Below, piece by piece: positions 48,232 to 55,513 of a stretch of 55,513 bases of DNA. A program made the position numbers and the translations under genes. Each line of letters opens with the position of its first letter. Position 1 is the stretch's first letter. The notes beneath the pieces are model-generated. The model worked only from the letters and a program-made list of their open reading frames with translations. It was not told the origin of the DNA and ran no database searches. The DNA is taken from NCBI GenBank assembly GCA_902705825.1, contig CACSIL010000050.1, positions 302,607 through 358,119 on the forward strand. The letters are read 5' to 3'. Source of the stretch: Halioglobus japonicus. Its GTDB lineage: Bacteria; Pseudomonadota; Gammaproteobacteria; Pseudomonadales; Halieaceae.

Positions 48232-48864
48232 ATGAAGTTATGGCATTGCAACAGCGCGCGCTCTCTGCGTCCGCTGTGGGCACTTGAGGAACTGGAACTG
48301 GATTACGAGGTGGAAATCCTGCCGTTCCCGCCGCGCCTGTTTCAGCGCGAGTATCTGGATGTGAACAGCCTCGGCACCGTGCCCTATTTTGTCGACGGTG
48401 ACACACATATGACGGAATCGGTCGGCATCTGCCAGTATCTGGTGGATCGCTACCAGCGCTACGATTTCGGCCTGGAGCCGTCTCACCCGGAGTACGGTGC
48501 CTACCTGAACTGGCTGCACCATGCCGATGCCACACTGACGTTTCCGCAAACGATCTCCATGCGTTATTACTATCTTGAGCCCACGCCCGAGAAACAGGCA
48601 GTGGCTGACGATTACGCCAAGTGGTATATCTCGCGCCTGCGGCGCCTGGATGCCCACCTGGAATCGAACGATTACCTGGTCGATAACCGCTTCACTATCG
48701 CGGATATTGCCGTGAGTTACGCGCTGTATCTCGGCCAGCAGATACAGTTGGATACACGCTACAAGCCACAGACAGCGGCCTATCTCGATCGCATGATGGA
48801 AAGGCCTGCGTTTAAACGCGCCAATGAACAGGGTGAGCCTATGCAACTCCCCAGCAGGGATTAA
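48232..48864 (+). CDS. Glutathione S-transferase
   Basis: A 210-residue cytosolic-type GST. The thioredoxin-like N-terminal domain reads KLWHCNSARSLRPLWALEELELDYEV (residues 2-27), with the SxR active-site region and the cis-proline segment NSLGTVPYF, then ESVGICQYLVDRY. The C-terminal helical domain contains DNRFTIADIAVSYAL, with the N-capping box Thr-Ile-Ala-Asp. It starts 2 bp after the first acyl-CoA dehydrogenase and ends 5 bp before the second, so it belongs to this operon and may handle a reactive acyl-CoA or quinone intermediate. Confidence 0.92.
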   Translation: MKLWHCNSARSLRPLWALEELELDYEVEILPFPPRLFQREYLDVNSLGTVPYFVDGDTHMTESVGICQYLVDRYQRYDFGLEPSHPEYGAYLNWLHHADATLTFPQTISMRYYYLEPTPEKQAVADDYAKWYISRLRRLDAHLESNDYLVDNRFTIADIAVSYALYLGQQIQLDTRYKPQTAAYLDRMMERPAFKRANEQGEPMQLPSRD

Positions 48865-48869
48865 AGACG

Positions 48870-50072
48870 ATGAGTACCAGCGAAAAAGAATTAGCGGAGT
48901 TTCGGGCTGAGGTTGGCGCCTGGATGAAAGACAATAACCCGCCCGACCCCGGGTTTTTGCTGCCCCAGACGTTTATGGAAGTCGGGGATGAGCGGCAACT
49001 GGAGTTCCTGCGGGAGTGGCAGCACAAGGTGTGGGCTGCCGGTTATCTGGGTATGGCCTGGCCGAAGGAGTACGGCGGCCGTGGCGTCGACCCCGTGTTC
49101 CAGAGCATTGCCGACCAGGAGATGCGTCGCAATCGAGTGCCGATCTGCTTTAACGTGATCGGTCTGGGCTGGGCCGGCCCGCTGATCAACGATATCGGTA
49201 CCGAACAGGAGAAAGCCCGATACCTCAAGGGGATACTCACCGCCGAGGATGTGTGGTGCCAGGGCTTTTCCGAGCCAGAGCACGGCTCCGACCTGGGTAA
49301 TGCACAGACGCGCGCGGTGCGCGATGGCGATGAGTACATTATCAACGGCCAGAAAATCTGGACCACCATGGGTAACTTTGCCAAGTATATGATCCTGCTG
49401 GCGCGCACCAACCCGGATGCGCCGCGTAAATACGATGGCCTGTCCTTTTTCCTGTCACCTATGCAGCTACCCGGCATTGAGACGCGTCCCATCCGCAAGA
49501 TCACCGGGGAATTCGGCTTCACGGAGACTTTCTTTACCGATGCTCGCATACCCGCTGGTTGCCTGATGGGTGAGGAGGGGCAGGGCTGGAAAATCGCCAT
49601 GCAGACACTGCAGTATGAGCGCGGTGCTGCCTCCGGTGCCGCCGGTGGACAAGCCATGGTGCGGGTTACAGTAGACGACATGATTGATCAGCTCGAGGGT
49701 GTGAACCGCGATGGCGAACCGGTACTCAAGGATCCCGTGGTGCGCGACCAGTTGGTGCAGGCGATCATGGAGGAAAAAGCGATGATACTCGGTGACAGAC
49801 GCGCTCGTGTTGCCGCGCTCACTACCGACTACCCCGGCTCGCTGCAGCTGTCGAACAAACTCAGGCTCACTGAGTTAACGCGGCGTATGCGGCAGTTGGC
49901 GATCAACCTGCAGGGCGCTGAAGGCGCTCTCTATGTCGGTGACGACGAGGCGCGTCAGGGCGGATTCTGGCAGCGCGCTTACTTCAACAGTTTTTCCGCG
50001 ACCATAGGCGGCGGCACGAGTCAGGTGCAGGCCAATATTGTTGCCGAACACATTCTCGGTTTGCCGAAGTAG
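48870..50072 (+). CDS. Acyl-CoA dehydrogenase
   Basis: A 400-residue flavin-dependent dehydrogenase. It begins STSEKELAEFRAEVGAWMKDNNPPDPGF and has GMAWPKEYGGRG, CQGFSEPEHGSDLGNAQTRAVRDGDEYIINGQKIWTT (about residues 131-167), and the FAD-site end ATIGGGTSQVQANIVAEHILGLPK. This pattern is common in the FadE subgroup found beside a second, shorter acyl-CoA dehydrogenase in steroid and branched-lipid pathways, where the two form heterotetramers. The next gene is such a partner, 9 bp downstream. Confidence 0.92.
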   Translation: MSTSEKELAEFRAEVGAWMKDNNPPDPGFLLPQTFMEVGDERQLEFLREWQHKVWAAGYLGMAWPKEYGGRGVDPVFQSIADQEMRRNRVPICFNVIGLGWAGPLINDIGTEQEKARYLKGILTAEDVWCQGFSEPEHGSDLGNAQTRAVRDGDEYIINGQKIWTTMGNFAKYMILLARTNPDAPRKYDGLSFFLSPMQLPGIETRPIRKITGEFGFTETFFTDARIPAGCLMGEEGQGWKIAMQTLQYERGAASGAAGGQAMVRVTVDDMIDQLEGVNRDGEPVLKDPVVRDQLVQAIMEEKAMILGDRRARVAALTTDYPGSLQLSNKLRLTELTRRMRQLAINLQGAEGALYVGDDEARQGGFWQRAYFNSFSATIGGGTSQVQANIVAEHILGLPK

Positions 50073-50081
50073 GGAGTATTT

Positions 50082-51209
50082 ATGTCAGTCGTGGGAAATA
50101 CCGCACTGCAGTTCAGTGAAGAGCAGGCCATGTTGCTGGATGTGGCACGGCAGTTTTGTCAGGATAAATCGCCTATCGCCAACGTGCGTGCGCAGTTGGA
50201 TACCGAGACCGGGTTCGATGCCGCCCTGTGGGATGAGATGGTGTCATTGGGTTGGGCCGGCATTGCACTGCCCGAATCCTATGGCGGTTCGGGTATGGGT
50301 ATTGCAACACTGGTACCGGTAGTTGAAGCGATGGGGCGCGCCATGCTGGGCACACCGCTGATCAGCAGTTCGCTCGCCGCGCAGTTGCTGTTGCGCAGCG
50401 GGAATACCGAGCAAAAAGAGAGGCTGTTGCCTGCCATTGCATCGGGCGCGCCGGCCACGCTGGCGCTACTGGAAGACGGTGATTGGGGCAATGAGGCGGT
50501 CAGCTTGACGCTGGATGACGGCGGCGTGTTGCGCGGCGTCAAGAAATATGTGCCCGATGCCACTGTGGCCAGCCTGTTTGTCGTTTCTGTGCAGCACCAG
50601 GGAGAGCTGGCTCTGGCGGTGGTGCGTTCGGATCAGCTGCCAGCGAATGCCATGCGTGCCAATACCCTGATAGACCAGACCAAGCGCTCTGCCAATGTCG
50701 ATTTCAGCGGTGTTAAGGTCGATGAGAACAATGTCATTAAAGGTGCCGATGTTGGCCCTGCGCTGCGCGATGTCCGTTTGCTGGGTGCGCTGTTGGTGGC
50801 CGCCGAGGCGACAGGCTCGTCCGCCGCATGCCTGGATACCATTGTTGAGTATCTTAAAACCCGTAAGCAGTTCGGCAAGTTGATCGGCTCCTATCAGGCG
50901 CTGAAACACCCGACAGTGGATATTCTTACAGAGACGGATTCGGCGCGCTCGTTTGTCTACCATGGGGCTACGCTGGTGGGTGAAGACGCACTGGATACCG
51001 ATGCGGAGATTGCCTGCCGTATGGCCAAGGCACAGGCCTGCCAGACGCTGTTGTACGCCGGTGACCGTGCTGTGCAGTTTCACGGCGGTATGGGCTTTAC
51101 CTACGAGTGTGATGCGCAGCTGTATATCCGCCGTGCACAGTGGAGCCAGCAACAGTTTGGCGATGCCCAGCACCACCGCAAGCGCCTGGCCTCCCTACTG
51201 CTGGATTAA
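50082..51209 (+). CDS. Acyl-CoA dehydrogenase, probable heteromeric partner
   Basis: A 375-residue acyl-CoA dehydrogenase-like protein. The N-terminal domain reads LQFSEEQAMLLDVARQFC, then WAGIALPESYGGSGMG, and the C-terminal domain has TRKQFGKLIGSYQALKHPTVDI and AVQFHGGMGFTYECDAQLYIRRAQW. The middle domain is divergent; the usual TEPxxGSD segment is not evident (LALLEDGDWGNEAV instead). Such divergent members often pair with a fuller partner, here the gene just upstream. It ends the operon; a 112-bp gap follows. Confidence 0.9.
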   Translation: MSVVGNTALQFSEEQAMLLDVARQFCQDKSPIANVRAQLDTETGFDAALWDEMVSLGWAGIALPESYGGSGMGIATLVPVVEAMGRAMLGTPLISSSLAAQLLLRSGNTEQKERLLPAIASGAPATLALLEDGDWGNEAVSLTLDDGGVLRGVKKYVPDATVASLFVVSVQHQGELALAVVRSDQLPANAMRANTLIDQTKRSANVDFSGVKVDENNVIKGADVGPALRDVRLLGALLVAAEATGSSAACLDTIVEYLKTRKQFGKLIGSYQALKHPTVDILTETDSARSFVYHGATLVGEDALDTDAEIACRMAKAQACQTLLYAGDRAVQFHGGMGFTYECDAQLYIRRAQWSQQQFGDAQHHRKRLASLLLD

Positions 51210-51321
51210 ACCTGTCCCCGGGTGTTGGCGGCGCGAAATGTTGATTTATCTCGCTGCCGATGCCCCCTTCAATCGTATATAATGCCGCTTTACTTCCTCT
51301 CATAGCAGAAAAGCGTTTCCC

Positions 51322-52734
51322 ATGGCAAAAAAACACAGGGGCTTGAAAAGTAGCGCCCTGCCTCGCACCCTCGCCATTTCACTCGCCGGGCTGCGCGCTG
51401 GCAGTGCGTTGGCCGTGGATGGCGTTGTGCAACGTGTAATGGGCCGCGGCCCGGAAGAGGACGATTCCGAGTTTGCGCGTCGGGAAGCGCGGCGTTTTGT
51501 GCAGGAGCTCGGCAAACTCAAGGGTACATACATCAAGATAGGCCAGATGCTGGCGCTGTTCGGTGCGCAGTTTCTGCCGCGGGTACTGGTCACTGCGCTG
51601 CGCGATTTGTCGGATCAGACCGAGCCGCTGCACTGGGATGCACTTGAATCTTCTGTGCGCGACAGTCTGGGTGAGCGCTATGCCGAGCTGGATATCGATC
51701 CGCAGGCGATAGCAGCTGCATCACTGGCACAGGTGCACCTCGCCAGAATTCGCGCAACCGGCGAATGGATTTGCCTGAAACTGCAGTACCCCGGTCTGGC
51801 ACAGGTGATCGATTCAGATTTTGACGCAGTGGTGCGTATGTTGTTGCTGGCGCGCTGGGTGAAAGCGGGCCGAGAACTGGATGCCTGGCTGGAGTCCATG
51901 CGTGTTCATCTGCACAATGAAATCGATTACCGCCGGGAAGCGTCCAACACCCTTAAGATGAGTACATTGGTGGAAAAAGTGCAGGACGCCTCGGTCCGCT
52001 ACCACGTGCCACAGTTGTATCCGCAGTACAGCACCGATTCCGTGCTCGCAATGGAATACATTGAGGGGTTTTCCGTGGCCGACCCGGACATGGCCAGGCT
52101 GTCGCTGGATCGACGCAATGCGCTGGCCAAGGGTATGTTGGAACTGTTCTTTTACGAGTTGTACGACTGGGGCCTGTTGCAGACGGATCCCAATTTTGGC
52201 AACTATCTGCTGCGCGTGGATGACAGGCGCAAGAAGGTGGCAGAGGATGATCTGGTGCTGCTTGATTTTGGCTCCGTGCTGGAATGCCCCGAGGACTTTC
52301 TGTATCACCTGCGCAGGACTATCGATGCAGGCCTGCGCAGAAACAAGCCGGAAATGGTGGAAGGGCTGATCGGACTGGGTTGTTTACAGGCCGACGCCAG
52401 TGAAGAGGCGCGCCAGCTGTTTGCGCAGTTCTGCCAGCACCTGCTAGAGCCACTGCGGGCTCCAGAGCGCCTGCCCGAGCAATACCTCAACGACAAAGGG
52501 GAGTATTGTTGGGGCAAGTCGCAGCTGATGCGCAGGGCAGCCGCGCTGGCGGCGCAGTCAACGATGAACCGCCACTTTACGACTCCTTCCCGCGATTTCG
52601 CACTGATTGCCAGAAAGCTGACAGGTGTGTTCAATTTCATCGTGGCACTGGATGCAGAATTCAATGCCTATGATATTGTCCAACCCCATATTCTTCGTTG
52701 GCGGGAAAGAGAAAAACGTGGCGCGAAAAAATAA
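51322..52734 (+). CDS. ABC1/UbiB-family atypical kinase (AarF/ADCK type)
   Basis: A 470-residue member of the family that includes UbiB and supports ubiquinone synthesis. The family KxGQ motif is YIKIGQMLALFGAQFLP (about residues 71-87), the Ala-rich nucleotide loop is AAASLAQVHLARI (about 132-144), and the catalytic/metal region is TDPNFGNYLL and LLDFGSVLE. It has no clear C-terminal membrane anchor, unlike E. coli UbiB. It overlaps the next ABC1 gene by 17 bp. Specific role is unknown; ATPase activity is expected from family knowledge. Confidence 0.88.
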   Translation: MAKKHRGLKSSALPRTLAISLAGLRAGSALAVDGVVQRVMGRGPEEDDSEFARREARRFVQELGKLKGTYIKIGQMLALFGAQFLPRVLVTALRDLSDQTEPLHWDALESSVRDSLGERYAELDIDPQAIAAASLAQVHLARIRATGEWICLKLQYPGLAQVIDSDFDAVVRMLLLARWVKAGRELDAWLESMRVHLHNEIDYRREASNTLKMSTLVEKVQDASVRYHVPQLYPQYSTDSVLAMEYIEGFSVADPDMARLSLDRRNALAKGMLELFFYELYDWGLLQTDPNFGNYLLRVDDRRKKVAEDDLVLLDFGSVLECPEDFLYHLRRTIDAGLRRNKPEMVEGLIGLGCLQADASEEARQLFAQFCQHLLEPLRAPERLPEQYLNDKGEYCWGKSQLMRRAAALAAQSTMNRHFTTPSRDFALIARKLTGVFNFIVALDAEFNAYDIVQPHILRWREREKRGAKK

Positions 52735-54049
52735 AGACAAGAACGACGATTCCAAGGCTATTCCCACTTCCCGGGCGGGTCGCTTTGCCCGCATGGCACG
52801 CATGGCAGGTGGTGTTGCCGGCGGTATGCTGGCAGAGGGTTCGCGGCAACTGCGCGCGGGTAAAATGCCCAGCGCCAAGGAGATGCTGCTGACACCGGGT
52901 AATGCCCGCCGCGTGGCGGAGCAACTGGCTACGATGCGCGGCGCCGCGATGAAGGTCGGGCAGATTCTCTCCATGGATACCGGCGAGTTCCTGCCGCGTG
53001 AGCTGGCCGACATCCTCGCGCGCTTGCGCGACGATGCCCGCTACATGCCGGTAGAACAGTTGCAAGGTGCCATGCGCGAGGCCTATGGCCCCGACTGGGA
53101 AGACCTGTTTTACGACTTCGACACCAAACCGCTGGCCGCGGCCTCTATTGGTCAGGTGCACAGAACGATCTCCCCCGACGGCCGCGATATTGTGCTGAAG
53201 GTGCAGTACCCGGGCGTGGCCGACAGTATTGATAGCGATGTAGACAACATCGCCGGCCTGTTGCGTCTGTCGGGGTTGTTACCCGAAGGGCTCGATATTC
53301 AACCGCTGCTGGATGACGCCAAGCGCCAGCTCAAGGATGAGGCGGATTACCTCAAGGAGGCCAGGTTTCTGCAGTCGTTTGGGGAACTGCTGGGCGATGA
53401 CGAGCGCTTTTTGCTGCCTGAAGTATTGCCGGAGCTGACTCGCCGCAATGTACTTGCGATGACCTATGTCGCCGGCAGCCCTATCGATTCCATTATTGAT
53501 TTGCCACAGGCAGAGCGTGACCGGGTCATGACCGCACTGATCGAACTGATGTTGCTTGAGCTGTTTGAGCTGCGGATGGTGCAGACCGACCCGAATTTCG
53601 CCAACTACCAGTACAATCGCAAAACGGGTGACATAGTACTGCTCGATTTCGGTGCCACGCGCCGCTTCAAGGCGGGCTTTGTGAACAATTATAAAAAACT
53701 GGCGCGTGCAGCGATTGCCGGGGACAAAGTCAAAGTCGCAGCGGCGGCCGAGCGGCTCGGTTTTTCCATGGGTGAGGCTGACACCGAGTACCGTGAGTTG
53801 GTGCTGCAAGTGTTGAAGCTGGTGCTGGAACCTCTGCGCATCGATGAGGACTACGATTTTGCGCGCTCCAGTATGGCGCGAGATTTATCGGCGCTGGCAG
53901 AAGATGTGCGTGGCTACCGAAATTTCTGGCGAGCCCCACCCATCGATGCCGTCTATTTTCACCGCAAGGTGGCGGGTATGTATTTACTCGCCACCCGTTT
54001 GAAAACCCGTGTGAACGTGCACCAACTGGTGCAGCGCTGGCTCACCTGA
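52718..54049 (+). CDS. Second ABC1/UbiB-family atypical kinase
   Basis: A roughly 443-residue protein paralogous to the one before it. Features are MKVGQILSMDTGEFLP (about residues 77-92), AAASIGQVHRTI (about 140-151), TDPNFANYQYN and LLDFGATRRF. The N-terminus carries a basic patch and a hydrophobic glycine/alanine-rich stretch (residues 18-40). I start at the GTG at 52718 with GGGAAAGAG upstream, within the end of the previous gene. Two adjacent ABC1 kinases suggest a heteromeric pair. Confidence 0.88.
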   Translation: MARKNKDKNDDSKAIPTSRAGRFARMARMAGGVAGGMLAEGSRQLRAGKMPSAKEMLLTPGNARRVAEQLATMRGAAMKVGQILSMDTGEFLPRELADILARLRDDARYMPVEQLQGAMREAYGPDWEDLFYDFDTKPLAAASIGQVHRTISPDGRDIVLKVQYPGVADSIDSDVDNIAGLLRLSGLLPEGLDIQPLLDDAKRQLKDEADYLKEARFLQSFGELLGDDERFLLPEVLPELTRRNVLAMTYVAGSPIDSIIDLPQAERDRVMTALIELMLLELFELRMVQTDPNFANYQYNRKTGDIVLLDFGATRRFKAGFVNNYKKLARAAIAGDKVKVAAAAERLGFSMGEADTEYRELVLQVLKLVLEPLRIDEDYDFARSSMARDLSALAEDVRGYRNFWRAPPIDAVYFHRKVAGMYLLATRLKTRVNVHQLVQRWLT

Positions 54050-54053
54050 GCCG

Positions 54054-55505
54054 CTATCTCGCCCGCGCTTTCCTGCGTGGTTTTTTGACGGACAGCGCGC
54101 CGTCGCGCAGCTCTTCAAACGATTCCTGTAGGCAGTCGGCGTAAAATGCCGGGTCCGGAAGCATATCCCGACAGGCCGTAAACGACAGAGTAATGGTGCC
54201 TTTCTTATCCTGCACCGAGCTGTACACGATGTGAAACAGGCCGACATTGGGCAGCAGTGGCCCCAGGCTGATAGAGTCGATCAGTTCGGCGCCGCACATG
54301 TAGAGCTGAAACGGCGCGCCCGGTACATTGGTGACGATGGTGTTAAACACGGTGCTCGCCTCGGCTAGTCCGGTGGCACTTGCAGTGCGAATGGCCAGCG
54401 ACAGAACATTGCCCGGCATCACGTCTGTGAGGTCTACCGCAAAACGTGGCCCGAGGGCTTCAGCATAGGCTTTGGAGGACAGCGACTCCTCGTGCACCGC
54501 GGCCAAACGCTCGCAGGGATCTTCAATATCGGTACGTAAGCCCACGTTCATAAAGCCCACCATATTGCCGCCTGCAGCACGCTCCTCAGCGGAGCGCACG
54601 TCTATCGGGCAGCCGGTGACCAGTGATTGCTCGGGTAGCTCACCCTTGCTTTCGAGATATTTACGCATGCCACCGCTGACGATGGTCAGCATCACATCGT
54701 TTACCGTTGTGCCCGGCTGAGTATTCTTGATCGCCCGTATTTCCTCGAAATCAAACTTGCGTGCTTCAACCACGCGATGCCGTGAAATGTGGCCCTGAAA
54801 GCGGGTCTTTGGCTTATCTTCCAGGTTGTGAAATTGCTTGCTCTGCTTGCCGCGGCGCAATCGCATAAAAGCGGGGCCGGCATCTTTGAGCATGTCGATC
54901 ACCTGACCGGGCTTGCGCCAGGCGTCCATGTAGGCCTTGCCCAGCATTCTGGGTGTGGAGAGTTTTTCCACAATCCACGGCGGCGCCTCGCCCATGTTGC
55001 GGGTCTCCGGCGTCAGGTCGTGCACGATGTTCATGAACTGTGTGCCTGTTGCACCGTCCATAGCGCAGTGGTGAACCTTCATCAGCAGGGCGAAACAACC
55101 GGGTGGGTAACCCTCGATATTGTTCAGCCCCTCTATTACATAAATTTCCCACATGGGCTTGTCGCGGCGTAACGGCTGCGAGTGAATACGTGCTGTCAAA
55201 ATGCACAGCTGCCGCCAGTCGCCGGGTTTGGGCAGGGCGATGTGGCGCACATGGTATTCCATGTCAAAGTCGGGATCTTCAACCCAGTAGGGGCGGCCCA
55301 GATTATAGGGTACAAAGGCCAGTTTGCGCCGGAAGATCGGCGAGAGGTGGGCGCGGTCTTGCAACATCTGGAGGATTTGCTTGAAGCGCACTTTGCCAGA
55401 GGGAGCCGTGGACTGGTCGTAGATATTCACGCCGCCGATGTGCTGCGGTAAACCATCCAGCTCGGCGTGCAGGAACATGGCATCTTGGCCGGACAATTGT
55501 TGCAT
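54054..55505 (-). CDS. Wax ester synthase / diacylglycerol acyltransferase (WS/DGAT)
   Basis: A 483-residue bifunctional acyltransferase that joins acyl-CoA to fatty alcohols or diacylglycerol for storage lipid. The catalytic HHxxxDG motif is HHCAMDG at residues 145-151, the later NDVMLTIVSGGMRKYL block (about 267-282) and GNMVGFMNVGLRTD are conserved in the family. It begins MQQLSGQDAMFLHAELDG, the common N-terminus. It converges with the ABC1 pair, 4 bp apart. The gene fits fully in the window, with only 8 bases left beyond its ATG, so its promoter lies outside. Confidence 0.93.
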   Translation of the reverse strand: MQQLSGQDAMFLHAELDGLPQHIGGVNIYDQSTAPSGKVRFKQILQMLQDRAHLSPIFRRKLAFVPYNLGRPYWVEDPDFDMEYHVRHIALPKPGDWRQLCILTARIHSQPLRRDKPMWEIYVIEGLNNIEGYPPGCFALLMKVHHCAMDGATGTQFMNIVHDLTPETRNMGEAPPWIVEKLSTPRMLGKAYMDAWRKPGQVIDMLKDAGPAFMRLRRGKQSKQFHNLEDKPKTRFQGHISRHRVVEARKFDFEEIRAIKNTQPGTTVNDVMLTIVSGGMRKYLESKGELPEQSLVTGCPIDVRSAEERAAGGNMVGFMNVGLRTDIEDPCERLAAVHEESLSSKAYAEALGPRFAVDLTDVMPGNVLSLAIRTASATGLAEASTVFNTIVTNVPGAPFQLYMCGAELIDSISLGPLLPNVGLFHIVYSSVQDKKGTITLSFTACRDMLPDPAFYADCLQESFEELRDGALSVKKPRRKARAR

Positions 55506-55513
55506 ACACTTTC

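Noticed and set aside
47375..48535. A 386-codon open frame opposite an acyl-CoA dehydrogenase and the GST gene
   Set aside because: It spans two convincing genes on the other strand and has an implausible His/Arg-rich composition.

Overview
The window reads as a chromosomal segment of a gammaproteobacterium. The order uvrA-MFS-ssb after the ribosomal cluster, the fabA/fabB pair, the DcaP-type porin, the wax ester synthase and the many acyl-CoA dehydrogenases point to the Pseudomonadales/Cellvibrionales side, with a marine lipid-using lineage such as Halieaceae my best guess. That placement is inference from gene content only. I see no tRNA, rRNA, CRISPR array, transposase or phage gene.

Layout. 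1-6.8 kb: end of the spc operon (rpsH' rplF rplR rpsE rpmD rplO secY rpmJ) and the alpha operon (rpsM rpsK rpsD rpoA rplQ) with its own promoter and a strong terminator. 6.8-14.4 kb: uvrA (minus), then an MFS exporter, ssb, an RmlD-like protein lacking its catalytic residues, moaB and moeA. 14.4-16.2 kb: fabA-fabB (minus) for unsaturated fatty acids. 16.6-22 kb: manC-galU-manB for GDP-mannose and UDP-glucose, then pgi (minus). 22-26.5 kb: ispB (minus), rplU-rpmA, obg and proB, with a long hairpin ahead of obg. 26.6-27.9 kb: an FMN riboswitch controlling a RibH2-type lumazine synthase, then a GNAT acetyltransferase. 27.9-31.4 kb: an aldehyde dehydrogenase under a perfect palindromic operator, a ZIP metal transporter, an ICMT-like methyltransferase and a small monoheme protein.

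The most striking block is 31.5-40.0 kb, all on the minus strand. Read in transcription order it holds a UbiA-type prenyltransferase, a CymA/NapC-like tetraheme quinol dehydrogenase, an MtrA/DmsE-like periplasmic decaheme cytochrome, an MtrB/PioB-like outer-membrane barrel, an OmcA/MtrC-family decaheme lipoprotein, and then hemH. Together these would make a complete electron route from the quinone pool through the periplasm and outer membrane to the cell surface (25 predicted hemes). A perfect FNR/Anr box (TTGAT-N4-ATCAA) lies ahead of the mtrA-like gene, suggesting induction at low oxygen. The prenyltransferase could supply the quinone and ferrochelatase the heme.

40.3-46.9 kb: an exported glutaminase followed by a DcaP-like porin, a PAS-PAS-kinase-receiver hybrid, GlpE rhodanese and NnrS. 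47-55.5 kb is lipid-centred: three acyl-CoA dehydrogenases with a glutathione S-transferase in one tight run, two tandem ABC1/UbiB-family kinases, and a wax ester synthase/diacylglycerol acyltransferase.
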